A stretch of DNA of 64,000 bases, taken from NCBI RefSeq assembly GCF_016862995.1, contig NZ_BOOA01000034.1, positions 28,370-92,369 of the forward strand, given 5' to 3'. This document shows, piece by piece, positions 1 to 11,419 of this stretch; positions within the stretch are counted from its first letter, which is position 1, and every line of letters starts with the position of its first letter. The notes under the pieces were generated by a model, which worked only from the letters and a program-made list of their open reading frames with translations, had not been told where the DNA came from and searched no databases. Origin of the DNA: Acrocarpospora phusangensis (GTDB lineage: Bacteria; Actinomycetota; Actinomycetes; Streptosporangiales; Streptosporangiaceae). Both the position numbers and the translations under genes were made by a program.

Positions 1-1
1 C

Positions 2-2581
2 GACCCCGTCCCGGACGCGGAGCTGCGCGACCGGCTCGGCCGTACCCTGCCCGACTACATGATCCCTGCCCAGTTCGTCTGGCTGGAGGAGCTCCCGCTC
101 AAGTCCCACGGCAAGATCGACCGCGACCGGCTGCCCGAGCCGGCCGCCCTCCCGGCCGGCGAGTACGTCCCGCCGGCCACCGACTCGGAACGCGCCGTCG
201 CCGAGATCTGGTCCGAACTGCTCGGCGCGGAGCGGGTCGGCGCGCTGGACGACTTCTTCCACCTCGGCGGTCACTCCCTGCTGGCGATGCGGGTGATCGC
301 GCGCCTGCGCAAGGCCGCGCCGCACCGGACCGTGACCGTGCTCGACCTGTTCAAGCACCGCACCGTACGCGACCTGGCCCGGCTCCTCGACACCGGCGAC
401 AGCGGCCCGAAACGGTTCCTGCACCGGTTCACGCCACCCGGCAAGACGACGAAGGGCACGCTGGTCTGCGCGCCGTACGGCGGCGGCAGCGCGGTCATCT
501 ACAAACCGCTCGCCGACGTCATGCCGGACGGCTGGCAGCTGCTCTCCATCGCCGTCCCCGGCCACGAACTCGGCGAGGAGGGCCGCCCGATCACGGAGGT
601 CGCCGACGGCTGCGTGGCCGAGATCCTGGCCGGCGTCACCGGCCCCCTCGTCCTGTACGGCCACTGCGGCCTGGGCGTCATGCTCACCGTGGAGATCGCC
701 CGCAAACTGGAGGCGGCCGGCCGCGAGGTGGAGGCCGTCTACCTGGGCGGCATCTTCCCGTTCGGCCGCCCGAAGGGCCGCCTGGCCGGGCTCTCCCGGG
801 TGATGGAACGCCTGCGCAGCGACCAGATCTGGGCCAACGCCCTGCAGTCGGCCGGGCTGGACATCGACGAGCTCGACCCGGCCCAGCTGAAGCTGATCAT
901 CGACAACCGCCGGAAGGGCACCCGGGAGGCCGAGCAGTACTTCACGAACCTGTTCGAGGAGAACACCGAACGGCTGCGCGCGCCCGTCATCTCGGTGGCC
1001 GGGGAACGCGACCCGGCCTGCGAGTTCTACCAGGAGCGCTACCGCGAGTGGCACCTGCTGAGCGACTGCGTGGCCGGGGTGGTGCTGGACGAGGCCGGGC
1101 ACTTCTACCTGAAGTACCGCGCCGAGGAGCTGGCCACGATCGTGACCGGCGTGCACACGGCCATCGCCGGGGACGCCACCGAACCTTTGCGGCGGACCGA
1201 ACGCTCCACGTGGTGGCTGGAGGGGCTGTCCCGCAAGGACGTGATGGCCGACGAGGACGGGCTGGCGCTCGGGCCCCAGCCGAGCATGCGCCGGTTCTTC
1301 GCGGTGGCAGCCGGGCAGCTCATCTCCTGGACGGGGTCGGCGCTGACCGACTTCGCCATCCCCGTGTGGATCTACGTCACCACGGGGTCCTTGGCCAACT
1401 TCACGCTGTTCGCCGTGCTCGGCCTGGTGCCCGGCATGCTGATCTCCCCCGTGGCGGGCGCGATCGTGGACCGGTACGACCGGCGTACGATCATGATCCT
1501 CGGGGATGTGGCCGCGGGCGGGGTGCAGCTCATCCTGGGCGTGCTGGCGTGGACCGGGAACCTCCAGGTCTGGCACATCTATCCGCTGATCGTGGCGTTG
1601 TCGCTGTCGCTCACGTTCCAGCGCTTCGCGTACATGTCGGCGGTTCCGCAACTGGTGCCCAAGCAGTACCTGGGCCACGCCAACGGCGTGGTGGCGACCG
1701 TGACCGGATCGGCCATGCTGCTGGTGCCGCTCATGGCGGTCGGGCTGATGTCGGTGATCGGGCTGGGCGGCATCCTCGTGCTGGACGTGGTCAGCTACGT
1801 GGCCGCGACCCTCGTCGCGCTCTGCGTCCGGTTCCCCAGGACGATGGCGTGGCGGCGCAGGGAGAGCCTGATCGAGGAGATCAAGGGCGGCATCCGGCAC
1901 TCCTGGGGCAACTTCAACTTCCGGGCCATGCTGCTCTGGTTCGCCGTGCTCAACGTGTTCCTCGCCCCGCTGTGGCTGATGTTCACGCCGCTGGTGCTGT
2001 CCTTCGCGACGCTGCCCGACATCGCGCGCGTCTCGCTGGCCGGCGGGGTCGGCGGCCTGCTCGGCGGCCTGGTGATGAGCGTCTGGGGCGGGCCGCGCAA
2101 GTACCGGCTGCGCGGGGTGTTCCTGGCCACGCTCGGGTTCGCGGTCTTCTGCGGCGTCGTCGGGGCCCGCTCCGACCTGACCCTGATCGCGGCGGGCGCG
2201 TTCGGCATGGCCTTCTTCATGACCCTGATCAACGGCCAGTACGCCACCATCATCCAGGTCAAAGTGCCCCAGCGCTTCCACGGCCGGGTGATCGCGCTCA
2301 ACACGCTGGTGGCCTGGTCGACCCTGCCGTTCGGCTACATCGTGGTCGTGCCGTACGGGTCGGAGCTGTTCAAGCGGATCGGCGAGGCGACCGGCCTGGG
2401 CTCGGACCGCGGCATCGGCCTGCTCTACGTGGTGTGCGGCCTGGCCATCGCGGTCATCGCGCTGGTCGCGCTGCGGATCAGGACACTGGCCCGTTTCGAC
2501 GAGGAGGTACCGGACGCGATGGCCGATGACCTGGTGGGCACCGAGGCGCTCAGGCGCCGGCTTGAGAAGGTCGCGCCATGA
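2..2581 (+). CDS. NRPS C-terminal part: A (tail)-PCP-thioesterase-MFS transporter fusion, 5' end outside window
   Basis: The frame is open from the left edge, so only the last 859 residues are visible. In order: the end of an adenylation domain (A10 motif SHGKIDRDRLP, residues about 32-45), a carrier domain with LGGHS and phosphopantetheine Ser92, an alpha/beta-hydrolase thioesterase (about 135-390), then from about residue 429 a 12-helix MFS carrier most like the DHA3 drug-efflux group. The thioesterase elbow reads GHCGLG, so the nucleophile would be Cys222, with Asp337 (GERDPA) and His367 (EAGHFY) as partners. NRPS/MFS fusions occur in actinomycetes; the inferred role is to release the product at the membrane and export it. 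The stop overlaps the next start as ATGA. The fusion is certain from the continuous frame; substrate and product are unknown. Confidence 0.92.
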   Translation, partial: DPVPDAELRDRLGRTLPDYMIPAQFVWLEELPLKSHGKIDRDRLPEPAALPAGEYVPPATDSERAVAEIWSELLGAERVGALDDFFHLGGHSLLAMRVIARLRKAAPHRTVTVLDLFKHRTVRDLARLLDTGDSGPKRFLHRFTPPGKTTKGTLVCAPYGGGSAVIYKPLADVMPDGWQLLSIAVPGHELGEEGRPITEVADGCVAEILAGVTGPLVLYGHCGLGVMLTVEIARKLEAAGREVEAVYLGGIFPFGRPKGRLAGLSRVMERLRSDQIWANALQSAGLDIDELDPAQLKLIIDNRRKGTREAEQYFTNLFEENTERLRAPVISVAGERDPACEFYQERYREWHLLSDCVAGVVLDEAGHFYLKYRAEELATIVTGVHTAIAGDATEPLRRTERSTWWLEGLSRKDVMADEDGLALGPQPSMRRFFAVAAGQLISWTGSALTDFAIPVWIYVTTGSLANFTLFAVLGLVPGMLISPVAGAIVDRYDRRTIMILGDVAAGGVQLILGVLAWTGNLQVWHIYPLIVALSLSLTFQRFAYMSAVPQLVPKQYLGHANGVVATVTGSAMLLVPLMAVGLMSVIGLGGILVLDVVSYVAATLVALCVRFPRTMAWRRRESLIEEIKGGIRHSWGNFNFRAMLLWFAVLNVFLAPLWLMFTPLVLSFATLPDIARVSLAGGVGGLLGGLVMSVWGGPRKYRLRGVFLATLGFAVFCGVVGARSDLTLIAAGAFGMAFFMTLINGQYATIIQVKVPQRFHGRVIALNTLVAWSTLPFGYIVVVPYGSELFKRIGEATGLGSDRGIGLLYVVCGLAIAVIALVALRIRTLARFDEEVPDAMADDLVGTEALRRRLEKVAP

Positions 2582-3963
2582 CCCCCGAGGACCGCGCGGA
2601 GCTGGTCAAACGGCTGGCGGAGCTGCCGCCCGAGCGGCGGGAGGCGCTGCGCAGGTCGCTGGCCGAGCAGGCGGACGGGATGGCCTGGCCGCTCTCCTCC
2701 GGCCAGGAGCGGCTGTGGTTCCTGAGCAGGTTCGACCCGGACGACACCGGCTACCACATGATGTGGCACGTACGGCTGCACGGCGCGGTGGACCACGCCG
2801 GGCTGGTGTGGGCCTTCTCCCGGATCGTGGCCAGGCACGAGGTGCTGCGCACCCGGTTCCTGCTCCGGAGCGACCGGCCCGCGCAGGTCGTCAGGGACCC
2901 CGAGACGGTGCCGGTGGAGCGGATCGCCGGCGGCGGCCAGGACGCCGTGGTCGCGTTCGTCAACCGGCCCTTCGACCTGAGCAGGGACCTGCCGATCCGG
3001 GTGGCGCTGATCGGCGACGGCGACGCGCACCTGCTGTGCATGGTGATCCACCACATCGCCGGCGACGCCTGGTCCCTGGACGTGCTCATGCGCGAGCTGG
3101 CCGAGTGCTACGCCGCCTACCAGGAGGGCCGCGAACCCGCCCTGCCGCCCCTGACCCTGCAGTACCGGCATTTCGCCGTGTGGGAGCGGAAGCGGCAGGA
3201 CCCGCGCGCCCTGGAGTGGTGGGCCGAGTGGCTCGCCGGGGTGCCGCCGCTGGACCTGCCCGTCGACCGGCCGCGGCCGAAGCGGTGGAGCGGGCAGGCC
3301 GTCCGCGCGTACGTGTCCGTGCCCGACGACGCCGCGACCCGGCTGGAGGACCTGGCCAAACAGGAGCGCTGCACCCCGTTCATGGCGCTGGTGGTGGCGT
3401 TCCAGGCCGGCATGGGCCTGCTGGCCGGGCAGGAGGACTTCGCCGTGGGCGTGCCCGTGCACGGCCGGGACCGGCCCGAGTTCGCGACGCTGATCGGCTG
3501 CTTCTCCAACACGATCGCGGTCCGCGCCGACCTGTCCGGCGACCCCACCTTCCGCGAGCTGCTGCGCCGGGCCCGCGGGCCGTTCCTGCGTGCGCTGCAG
3601 AACTCCGGCACGCCGTTCGAACGGGTGCTGAACGCGGTCCAGCCGCCCCGGGACCTGAGCCGCCCGCCGCTCTGCCAGGTCGTGTTCAACCTGACCCACG
3701 ACCTGCCCAAGGCCGACCTGTTCCGGACCACCCTGGGCGACCTGCGGGTGGAGACGTGCGAGCCGCTGCGCGTCACCCAGGCCAGGGCGGAGGTGCTCGG
3801 GGAGATCTACCGGGACTCCTCCGGCGTCGGCGGCTGGCTCGAGTACAACAGCGACCTGTTCTCCGCCGAGACGGGACACCTCATCGGCGAGACCTTCACC
3901 GGCCTGGTCCATCGCGCGGGCAAGCACCCGGACCTGCGCCTCTCCCACCTGAAAGGCATGTGA
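2578..3963 (+). CDS. Stand-alone NRPS condensation domain protein (C1)
   Basis: A 461-aa protein made of one condensation domain. Residues 1-33 form a charged helical leader (PPERREALRRSLAE), followed by the C1 motif LSSGQERLWFLSRF (39-52) and the catalytic motif HHIAGDA at 158-164. His159 and Asp163 of HHxxxDG are kept but the final Gly is Ala. It would catalyse amide formation between carrier-bound donors and acceptors, although it has no A or PCP domain of its own. It overlaps the upstream gene (ATGA) and ends one base before the ATG of the A-PCP gene, so the three are translationally coupled. It closely resembles the condensation protein at 8724-10079, leader included, so the two are paralogues. 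Its natural partner is probably the A-PCP unit just downstream, forming a split C/A-PCP module. Confidence 0.93.
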   Translation: MTPEDRAELVKRLAELPPERREALRRSLAEQADGMAWPLSSGQERLWFLSRFDPDDTGYHMMWHVRLHGAVDHAGLVWAFSRIVARHEVLRTRFLLRSDRPAQVVRDPETVPVERIAGGGQDAVVAFVNRPFDLSRDLPIRVALIGDGDAHLLCMVIHHIAGDAWSLDVLMRELAECYAAYQEGREPALPPLTLQYRHFAVWERKRQDPRALEWWAEWLAGVPPLDLPVDRPRPKRWSGQAVRAYVSVPDDAATRLEDLAKQERCTPFMALVVAFQAGMGLLAGQEDFAVGVPVHGRDRPEFATLIGCFSNTIAVRADLSGDPTFRELLRRARGPFLRALQNSGTPFERVLNAVQPPRDLSRPPLCQVVFNLTHDLPKADLFRTTLGDLRVETCEPLRVTQARAEVLGEIYRDSSGVGGWLEYNSDLFSAETGHLIGETFTGLVHRAGKHPDLRLSHLKGM

Positions 3964-3964
3964 G

Positions 3965-5775
<1,811 letters not shown>

Positions 5776-5779
<4 letters not shown>

Positions 5780-8727
5780 AAGCGCCCCTCTCCCCCGCCC
5801 AGGAACGCCTCTGGGCGCTCCAGCGGCTGGAGCCCGGCAACTCCGCCTACAACTGCCATCTGGTCCGGCGGCTGGAGGGCCCCCTCGACCGCGCCGCCTT
5901 CGACCGCGCGGTCGCCCTGGTCGCGGCCCGGCACGAGAGCCTGCGCACCCGCTTCGTCGAGGAGGACGGTGTGCCGTGGGCCGTCGCGGGCACGCCCGCC
6001 ACGGTGGACTGGCGGCGGGCGGCGGACGAGGCCGAGGCGGTGGAGCTGGTCGCCGACCTGGTGGGCCGCCCGTTCGACCTGATGGCGGGCACGCCGGTAC
6101 GGATCTCGGTGATCGAGATCGCCGACGCCGACCCGGCCGAGCACGTGCTGTGCGTGGTGCCGCACCACATGGTCGCGGACGGCTGGTCTCTCCAGATCCT
6201 CCTGGCCGACCTGGCCGAATGCTACGACGCCTCGGTGGCGGGGCGGGCGCCCGAGCTGGCGCCGCTGCCGATCCAGCCCAGCGACTTCGCGCGCTGGCAG
6301 CGCAGGCGGGACGAGCGGGCCGCGCCGTTCTGGCTGGAGCGCCTGGCCGACCCGCCGCCGCCCGACCTGCCGTTCCGCGCGGCCGGCACGGCGAGCGGGC
6401 GGGGCGGCTTCCACCGGATCGAGATCCCGCCCGAGGTGGCGCGCGGGCTCGAACGGGTGGGCCGGGAGCGGCGGGCGACGCTGTTCATGGTGCTCACGGC
6501 CGCCTACCAGGCGCTGATCTCCCGGCACACCGGCCGGCGCGACGTGCTGGTGGGCACGGCGGTGGCGGCCAGGGAACGGGCCGGGCTGGAGCCCATCGTC
6601 GGGTTCCTGTCGCAGGTCGTGGTGCTGCGCGGGGACCTGAGCGACGACCCCGCCTTCGCCGAACTGGTGGACAGGACCCGGGCGGACGCGGTGACGGCGC
6701 TCGGGCGGCCGGCCGTACCGTTCGAGCGGTTCGCGCAGCCCTCCGAGATCCTGGTGCCGAGCCTGTTCATCCTGCACAACCAGACGCCCGGCAGGGACGG
6801 GTCGTTCGGCGGGCTCACCATGAGCCGGTTCGAGGACGGGTACCGGCAGGCCAAGGTGGACATCTGCATCGACGCCTGGCATGACGGCAGCCGGATCCTC
6901 ATGTCCATCAACTACGACGTCGGCCTGTTCGAGGAGGCGGACATCGCCCTGCTGGGCGAACGATTCCTGCGGCTGCTCGAATCGGCGGCGGCCGACCCGC
7001 GGGAGCGGGTGTCGCGGCTGGCGATGGCGGACCCGGCGACGGAGCCCGTCCCCGTCCCAATCGAGGTCCCGGTCGAGCCCGTCCCGTTCACGCTGGGCGG
7101 GCCGCCGGACGCGGTGGCGCTGATCTGCGGCGACGACTGGATCACGTACGGGAACCTGGACGAGCGCGCCGGGGAGGTCGCGGAACGGCTGCGCGCGGCG
7201 GGAGTCACGACCGGGGATCTGGTGGGCGTCCGCCTGCCGCGCTCGGTGGAGTTGATCGCGACGCTGCTGGCGGTGTGGCGGCTGGGCGCGGCGTACCTGC
7301 CGCTGGACCCGGACGATCCGGACGAGCGCGTCGCGTTGCTGGCCGAGCCCGCGCATCACGTCGTCACGTCCGAGGGCGTCGTCCCGGGCGGGGGCGTGGG
7401 GAGGTATCCGGGGGCCGCGTACGTCATCCCGACGTCGGGGACGACGGGCGTGCCCCGGGGAGTGGTCGCCGAGCGGGCCGGGGTCGAGGCCCGGGTGCGG
7501 TGGATGCGGGAGGCGTACCGGCTGGGGGCGCGGGACCGGGTGGTGCAGTTCTCTGCGCTGAGCTTCGACGCGCACGTCGAGGAGGTGTTCCCGGCGCTGG
7601 CGGCGGGCGCGGCGCTGGTGCTGCTGCCGGACGGCGCGGCCACCCTGCCGGACCTGCTCAGGTCGGCGGCGGGGCGCGAGGTGACCGTGCTGGACCTGCC
7701 GACCGCGTACTGGCACCGGCTGGTGGACGTGATCGACGAGATCGCCTGGCCCGCCGGCCTGCGGCTGGTGATCCTCGGCGGCGAGCAGGTCATGGCCCCC
7801 TCGGTGGAGCGCTGGCGGGACCGGTTCGGGGACACGGTGCGCCTGCTCAACACGTACGGCCCGACGGAGGCGACGGTGATCGCGACCGTCGCCGAGCTGG
7901 GCGCGGCGGACGCGCGGCGGCGGCCGTCCATCGGGACCGCGATCGGCGGCGCGTCCGCGGCGGTGCTCGACGAGCGGGGCGAGGCGGCCCCGGCGGGGGT
8001 GGTGGGCGAGCTGGCGCTGGGCGGGATCGGCGTCGCCCGCGGCTACCTCGGGCGGCCCGGCCTGACCGCGGGCCGGTTCGTGCCGGACCCGTACAACCCG
8101 GGCGGGCGCCGCTACCTGACCGGGGACCGGGCGCGGTGGCGGGCCGACGGCGGCCTGGAGTTCCTCGGCCGGGCCGACGACCAGCTCAAGGTGCGCGGCT
8201 TCCGGATCGAGCCGGGCGAGGTGGAGAGCCACCTGCTCAGGCACCCCGAGGTGGCGCAGGCGTACGTGACGGCGCGCCAGGACGACCTGGTCGCCTACTA
8301 CGCGGGCACCGCCGACCCGGTGGACCTGCGGGCCGACCTGGTCGCCCGGCTGCCGCGGCAGCTGGTGCCGACCGTGTGGGCGCGGCTGGACGCGCTGCCG
8401 CTCACCAAGGGCGGCAAGGTGGACAGGTCCGCGCTGCCGAAGCCGGAGCGCGCCGGCGCGGCCGAGCGGGTGGCGCCGCGCACCGACGCGGAGGAGTTCG
8501 TGGCCTCGATCTGGTGCGCGCTGCTCGGCCTGCCCGAGGTGGGGGTGTACGAGGACTTCTTCGAGCTGGGCGGGCACTCGCTGCTGGCCACCCGGATGGC
8601 GGCCAGGATCCGGGCCGGGATCGGCGTGGAGGTGCCCATCCGCGTCCTGTTCGAGCAGAGCACGGTGGCGGGGCTGGCCGAGGTGCTGGAGGACCTGCTG
8701 CTGGCGGAGATGGCGGCCGAGGAGTGA
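5776..8727 (+). CDS. NRPS C-A-PCP module
   Basis: A 983-aa complete elongation module. The condensation domain starts at once (LSPAQERLW, residues 5-13) and has an intact HHMVADG at 130-136. The adenylation domain spans about 410-890 with A3 PTSGTTGVPRG (Arg where Lys is usual), A5 NTYGPTEAT and A10 TKGGKVDRSALP. The carrier domain has LGGHS with Ser935. The hand-aligned pocket is D-A-E-D-I-G-T-V-I-K. Glu and Asp at GrsA positions 239 and 278 resemble pockets for basic amino acids (compare the lysine pocket DAESIGSVCK of bacitracin synthetase), so a cationic residue is suggested but not secure. The start is set by ATGA overlap with the upstream gene. The stop overlaps the GTG of the next gene. 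Confidence 0.94.
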
Positions 8728-10079
8728 TCTCGCCGGATCTGCGCGCCGCCCTGCTCGACCGGCTCGCCAAGGTCCCGCCCGAGCGGCGGGAGGCGCTGCG
8801 GCGCACGCTCGGCGAGAAGGGCGGCCTGCCGCTGTCCCCCGGGCAGGAGCGGGTCTGGTTCCTCAGCAGGTTCGATCCGGAGGACACCAGCTACCACGTG
8901 CCGTGGTGCGTCTGGCTGCGCGGCCCCGTACGGCCGGAGGCGCTGGCCGGGGCGTTCGCCAGGATCGCGGCCCGGCACGAGGTGCTGCGCGCCCGCTTCA
9001 GGATGACCGGCGAGGGGCCCCGGCAGTTCATCCTGCCGCCGGGCCCGGTCACCCTGGAGCGGGGCGAGCTGCTCGGCGACCCGGCGCCGCCGGTGGACGC
9101 GTTCGTCAACCGGCCGTTCGACCTGGAGGTGGAGCCGCCCTGGCGGGTCGCCCTGCTGCGGGTGACCGGCGAGCGCATGCTGCTCTGCATCGTGCTGCAC
9201 CACATCGCCGCCGACGGCTGGGCGCTGGACGTGCTCATGCGCGAGCTGGCCGAGTGCTACGCCGCCGCCGTCGAGGGCCGCGAGCCCGACCTGCCCGACC
9301 TGCCGATGCGCTTCACCGAGTACGCGGCGAGCGAACGGAACCGGGACAGCGGCCCCCAGCTGGCGTTCCTGGCCGAGCGGCTGGCCGGGACGCCCAACCT
9401 GGACCTGCCGGCCGACCGCCCCCGGCCGCCCCGCTGGACCGGGCACGGAGCCGCCGTACGGTTCGAGGTGCCGGGCGAGGTCGTCCGGGGCCTGGAGCGC
9501 TTCTCGCGGCGGGAGCGGTGCACCCCGTTCATGGTGCTGATGGCGGCCTTCCAGGCCACCCTGGGCGCCACCGCCGGGCAGCGCGACTTCTGCGTCGGCG
9601 TCCCCGTCGCCGGCCGTTCCAGGGCCGAGTACGCGCCGATGATCGGCTCCTTCGCCAACACGCTGGCGGTGCGGGCGGACCTGTCCGGGGACCCGGCTCC
9701 CGGCGAGCTCGCCAGGCGGGTCAGGAAGGCCGTGATCGAGGTGATGACGCGGGCGGACGCGCCGTACGAGAAGGTGATCGCGGCGTTGCGGCTGCCGCGC
9801 GACCTGAGCAGGCTGCCGCTCTGCCAGGCCATGTTCGCGCTGCAGAACACCCCGCAGGACGACATGCTGCGCCCGGCCATCGGCGACCTGGAGGCCGAGT
9901 TCTACCCCGGCCCCGGCTCCCGCTACACCAAGGCCGAGGTGGCGGTGCAGCTGTGGCCGCTGGGCGACGGGCTGGCCGGCATCCTCGACTACAGCGCCGA
10001 CCTGTTCGCCGAGCGGTCCATGCGCGCGCTCGCCGACCGCTTCACCGGCACGGTCGCGCGGTTCACCCTTCCCGCTTGA
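8724..10079 (+). CDS. Stand-alone NRPS condensation domain protein (C2)
   Basis: A 451-aa single condensation domain starting at a GTG that overlaps the preceding stop (GTGA). The leader (PPERREALRRTLGE, about residues 18-31) and C1 motif (LSPGQERVWFLSRF, 37-50) closely match those of the C protein at 2578-3963, but here the catalytic motif is canonical, HHIAADG at 159-165. No A or PCP domain follows, and the next gene is convergent, so this condensation domain ends the visible cluster without a downstream acceptor module. It may serve a module on the missing left side, or join the finished chain to a soluble amine or to itself. The last 17 bases overlap the 3' end of the convergent methyltransferase gene. 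Confidence 0.93.
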   Translation: MISPDLRAALLDRLAKVPPERREALRRTLGEKGGLPLSPGQERVWFLSRFDPEDTSYHVPWCVWLRGPVRPEALAGAFARIAARHEVLRARFRMTGEGPRQFILPPGPVTLERGELLGDPAPPVDAFVNRPFDLEVEPPWRVALLRVTGERMLLCIVLHHIAADGWALDVLMRELAECYAAAVEGREPDLPDLPMRFTEYAASERNRDSGPQLAFLAERLAGTPNLDLPADRPRPPRWTGHGAAVRFEVPGEVVRGLERFSRRERCTPFMVLMAAFQATLGATAGQRDFCVGVPVAGRSRAEYAPMIGSFANTLAVRADLSGDPAPGELARRVRKAVIEVMTRADAPYEKVIAALRLPRDLSRLPLCQAMFALQNTPQDDMLRPAIGDLEAEFYPGPGSRYTKAEVAVQLWPLGDGLAGILDYSADLFAERSMRALADRFTGTVARFTLPA

Positions 10080-11358
10080 CGGCGCGCAGGACCACGAACT
10101 TCGGGTCGCTCGCCACCAGCTCGCAGTTTCCGAACAGGCGGCGCAGCTTGACGTGGTAGCCGAGGTGGCGGTTGCCGACGACGTAGAGCTCGCCGCCGGG
10201 GCGCAGGGCGCGGCGGGAGCCGGTGAACATCTCCCAGGCGGTGGCGTCCCCGATGGCGCGGTGGCTGTGGAAGGGCGGGTTGTTCAGGACCAGGTCCACG
10301 CTGCGGGCCGGGATCTCCGACATGCCGTCGCTCACGAGGAAGCGGGCGGGGGCGTCCGTGGCGGCGCGGAAGGTGGCCTCCGCCGAGGCGACCGCGTGGT
10401 AGGACTCGTCGACGAAGGTCAGCTCGGCCTCCGGGTGCGCGAGGGCGGCGGCCAGGCCGACCACACCGTTGCCGCAGCCGAGGTCCACGACCTGGCCGCC
10501 GCGGGCCGGCAGGTGGCGCAGGAGGAACCGGGTGCCGATGTCGAGGCGGTCCGCGCAGAACACCCCGGCGTGATTGGTTACGGGTCTGCCGGAAACCGGT
10601 CCGGCGTCCTCGGGCAGCCGGTAGGTGCGCGGCCACGGGCTCGGGGCGCGGGGGATCGCCGGGTCCGGGGTGCAGAAGATCAGGCGTGCCTTGCGGACGG
10701 CCAGGGAGGTCCTGGTCGGGCCGAGGACGCGCTCGAACAGCTGCAGCGTGGAGGTGTGGATCTCGGTGACCATGCCGGCGCCCACGATCACCGTGCCCGC
10801 GTGCACCGAGGGCGCGAGGCGGCGGAGCTGGTCCTCCAGCAGGGCCAGGCTCTTCGGCACGCGGACCAGCAGCACGTCGATCCGCCCGGGCGGGTCGTCC
10901 AGCGTCGACAGCAGTCGGGGGCCCGACACCCCGTTGCGTTCCAGGTTCAGCCGGGTCGCGCGCTGGGCCAGGAAGGAGTCGCTGATCTGGACCGGCGCGT
11001 ACGCGGCCAGCGCGGTCGCGATCGCCCCCCAGCGATCGCCGAAGACGGCCACGGAACCAGTCACGGAACCAGTCACGGAACCGGCACTGGAACCGGCCAC
11101 GGAACCAGCCGGGGAACCGGCGCTGGAACCGGCGTTGGCACCAGTCACGGAATCAGCCGGGGAATCGGGTACGGATTCCGTGGCGGAATCGGCGCCGGAA
11201 CCAGCCGCCGAACCGGCCAAGGGACCGAGCAGCCCGGTCTCCGCCAGGTGCCGTAGCAGGTACTCGTCGGCCGCGTCCCAGGCCCGGAGCCCGTCGCGGG
11301 CGTTCCCGGTGGCTCGGTCGAGTTCGAACTCCCCCACCGGGGTCACGAGGCTGTTCAT
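10063..11358 (-). CDS. RlmG/RsmC-like SAM-dependent methyltransferase with a repeat-encoded insert
   Basis: A 431-aa class I methyltransferase of the 16S/23S rRNA guanine-N2 (RsmC/RlmG) type. The C-terminal half has the SAM-binding motif VDLGCGNGVVGL and the catalytic NNPPFH at residues 359-364. The N-terminal half is the degenerate methyltransferase-like domain usual in this family. Between DEYLLRHLAE and the FGDRWGAIATAL strand, residues 47-102 are a low-complexity Gly/Ser/Ala/Val segment encoded by fourteen 12-bp repeats, absent from the usual family layout. The exact rRNA target cannot be read from sequence. The start is ATG with a possible -10 box TAGCCT (plus strand 11368-11373) 9 nt upstream. 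Confidence 0.85.
   Translation of the reverse strand: MNSLVTPVGEFELDRATGNARDGLRAWDAADEYLLRHLAETGLLGPLAGSAAGSGADSATESVPDSPADSVTGANAGSSAGSPAGSVAGSSAGSVTGSVTGSVAVFGDRWGAIATALAAYAPVQISDSFLAQRATRLNLERNGVSGPRLLSTLDDPPGRIDVLLVRVPKSLALLEDQLRRLAPSVHAGTVIVGAGMVTEIHTSTLQLFERVLGPTRTSLAVRKARLIFCTPDPAIPRAPSPWPRTYRLPEDAGPVSGRPVTNHAGVFCADRLDIGTRFLLRHLPARGGQVVDLGCGNGVVGLAAALAHPEAELTFVDESYHAVASAEATFRAATDAPARFLVSDGMSEIPARSVDLVLNNPPFHSHRAIGDATAWEMFTGSRRALRPGGELYVVGNRHLGYHVKLRRLFGNCELVASDPKFVVLRAVKREG
11053..11220. repeat. 14 x 12-bp degenerate tandem repeat inside the methyltransferase gene
   Basis: Exactly 14 contiguous 12-bp units of the form GGAAYC-NNNNNN (first two GGAACCAGTCAC, last CGAACCGGCCAA). The first six bases are conserved and the last six vary. 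Each unit is four codons on the minus strand (pattern G-S-x-x), so copy number can change without breaking the frame. Confidence 0.95.
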
Positions 11359-11419
11359 CGCCTGACCAGGCTAGCGCGGGCCGAGGTGCCCGCTGCCCGT
11401 GCGGTACGGGAAGGTGGTT

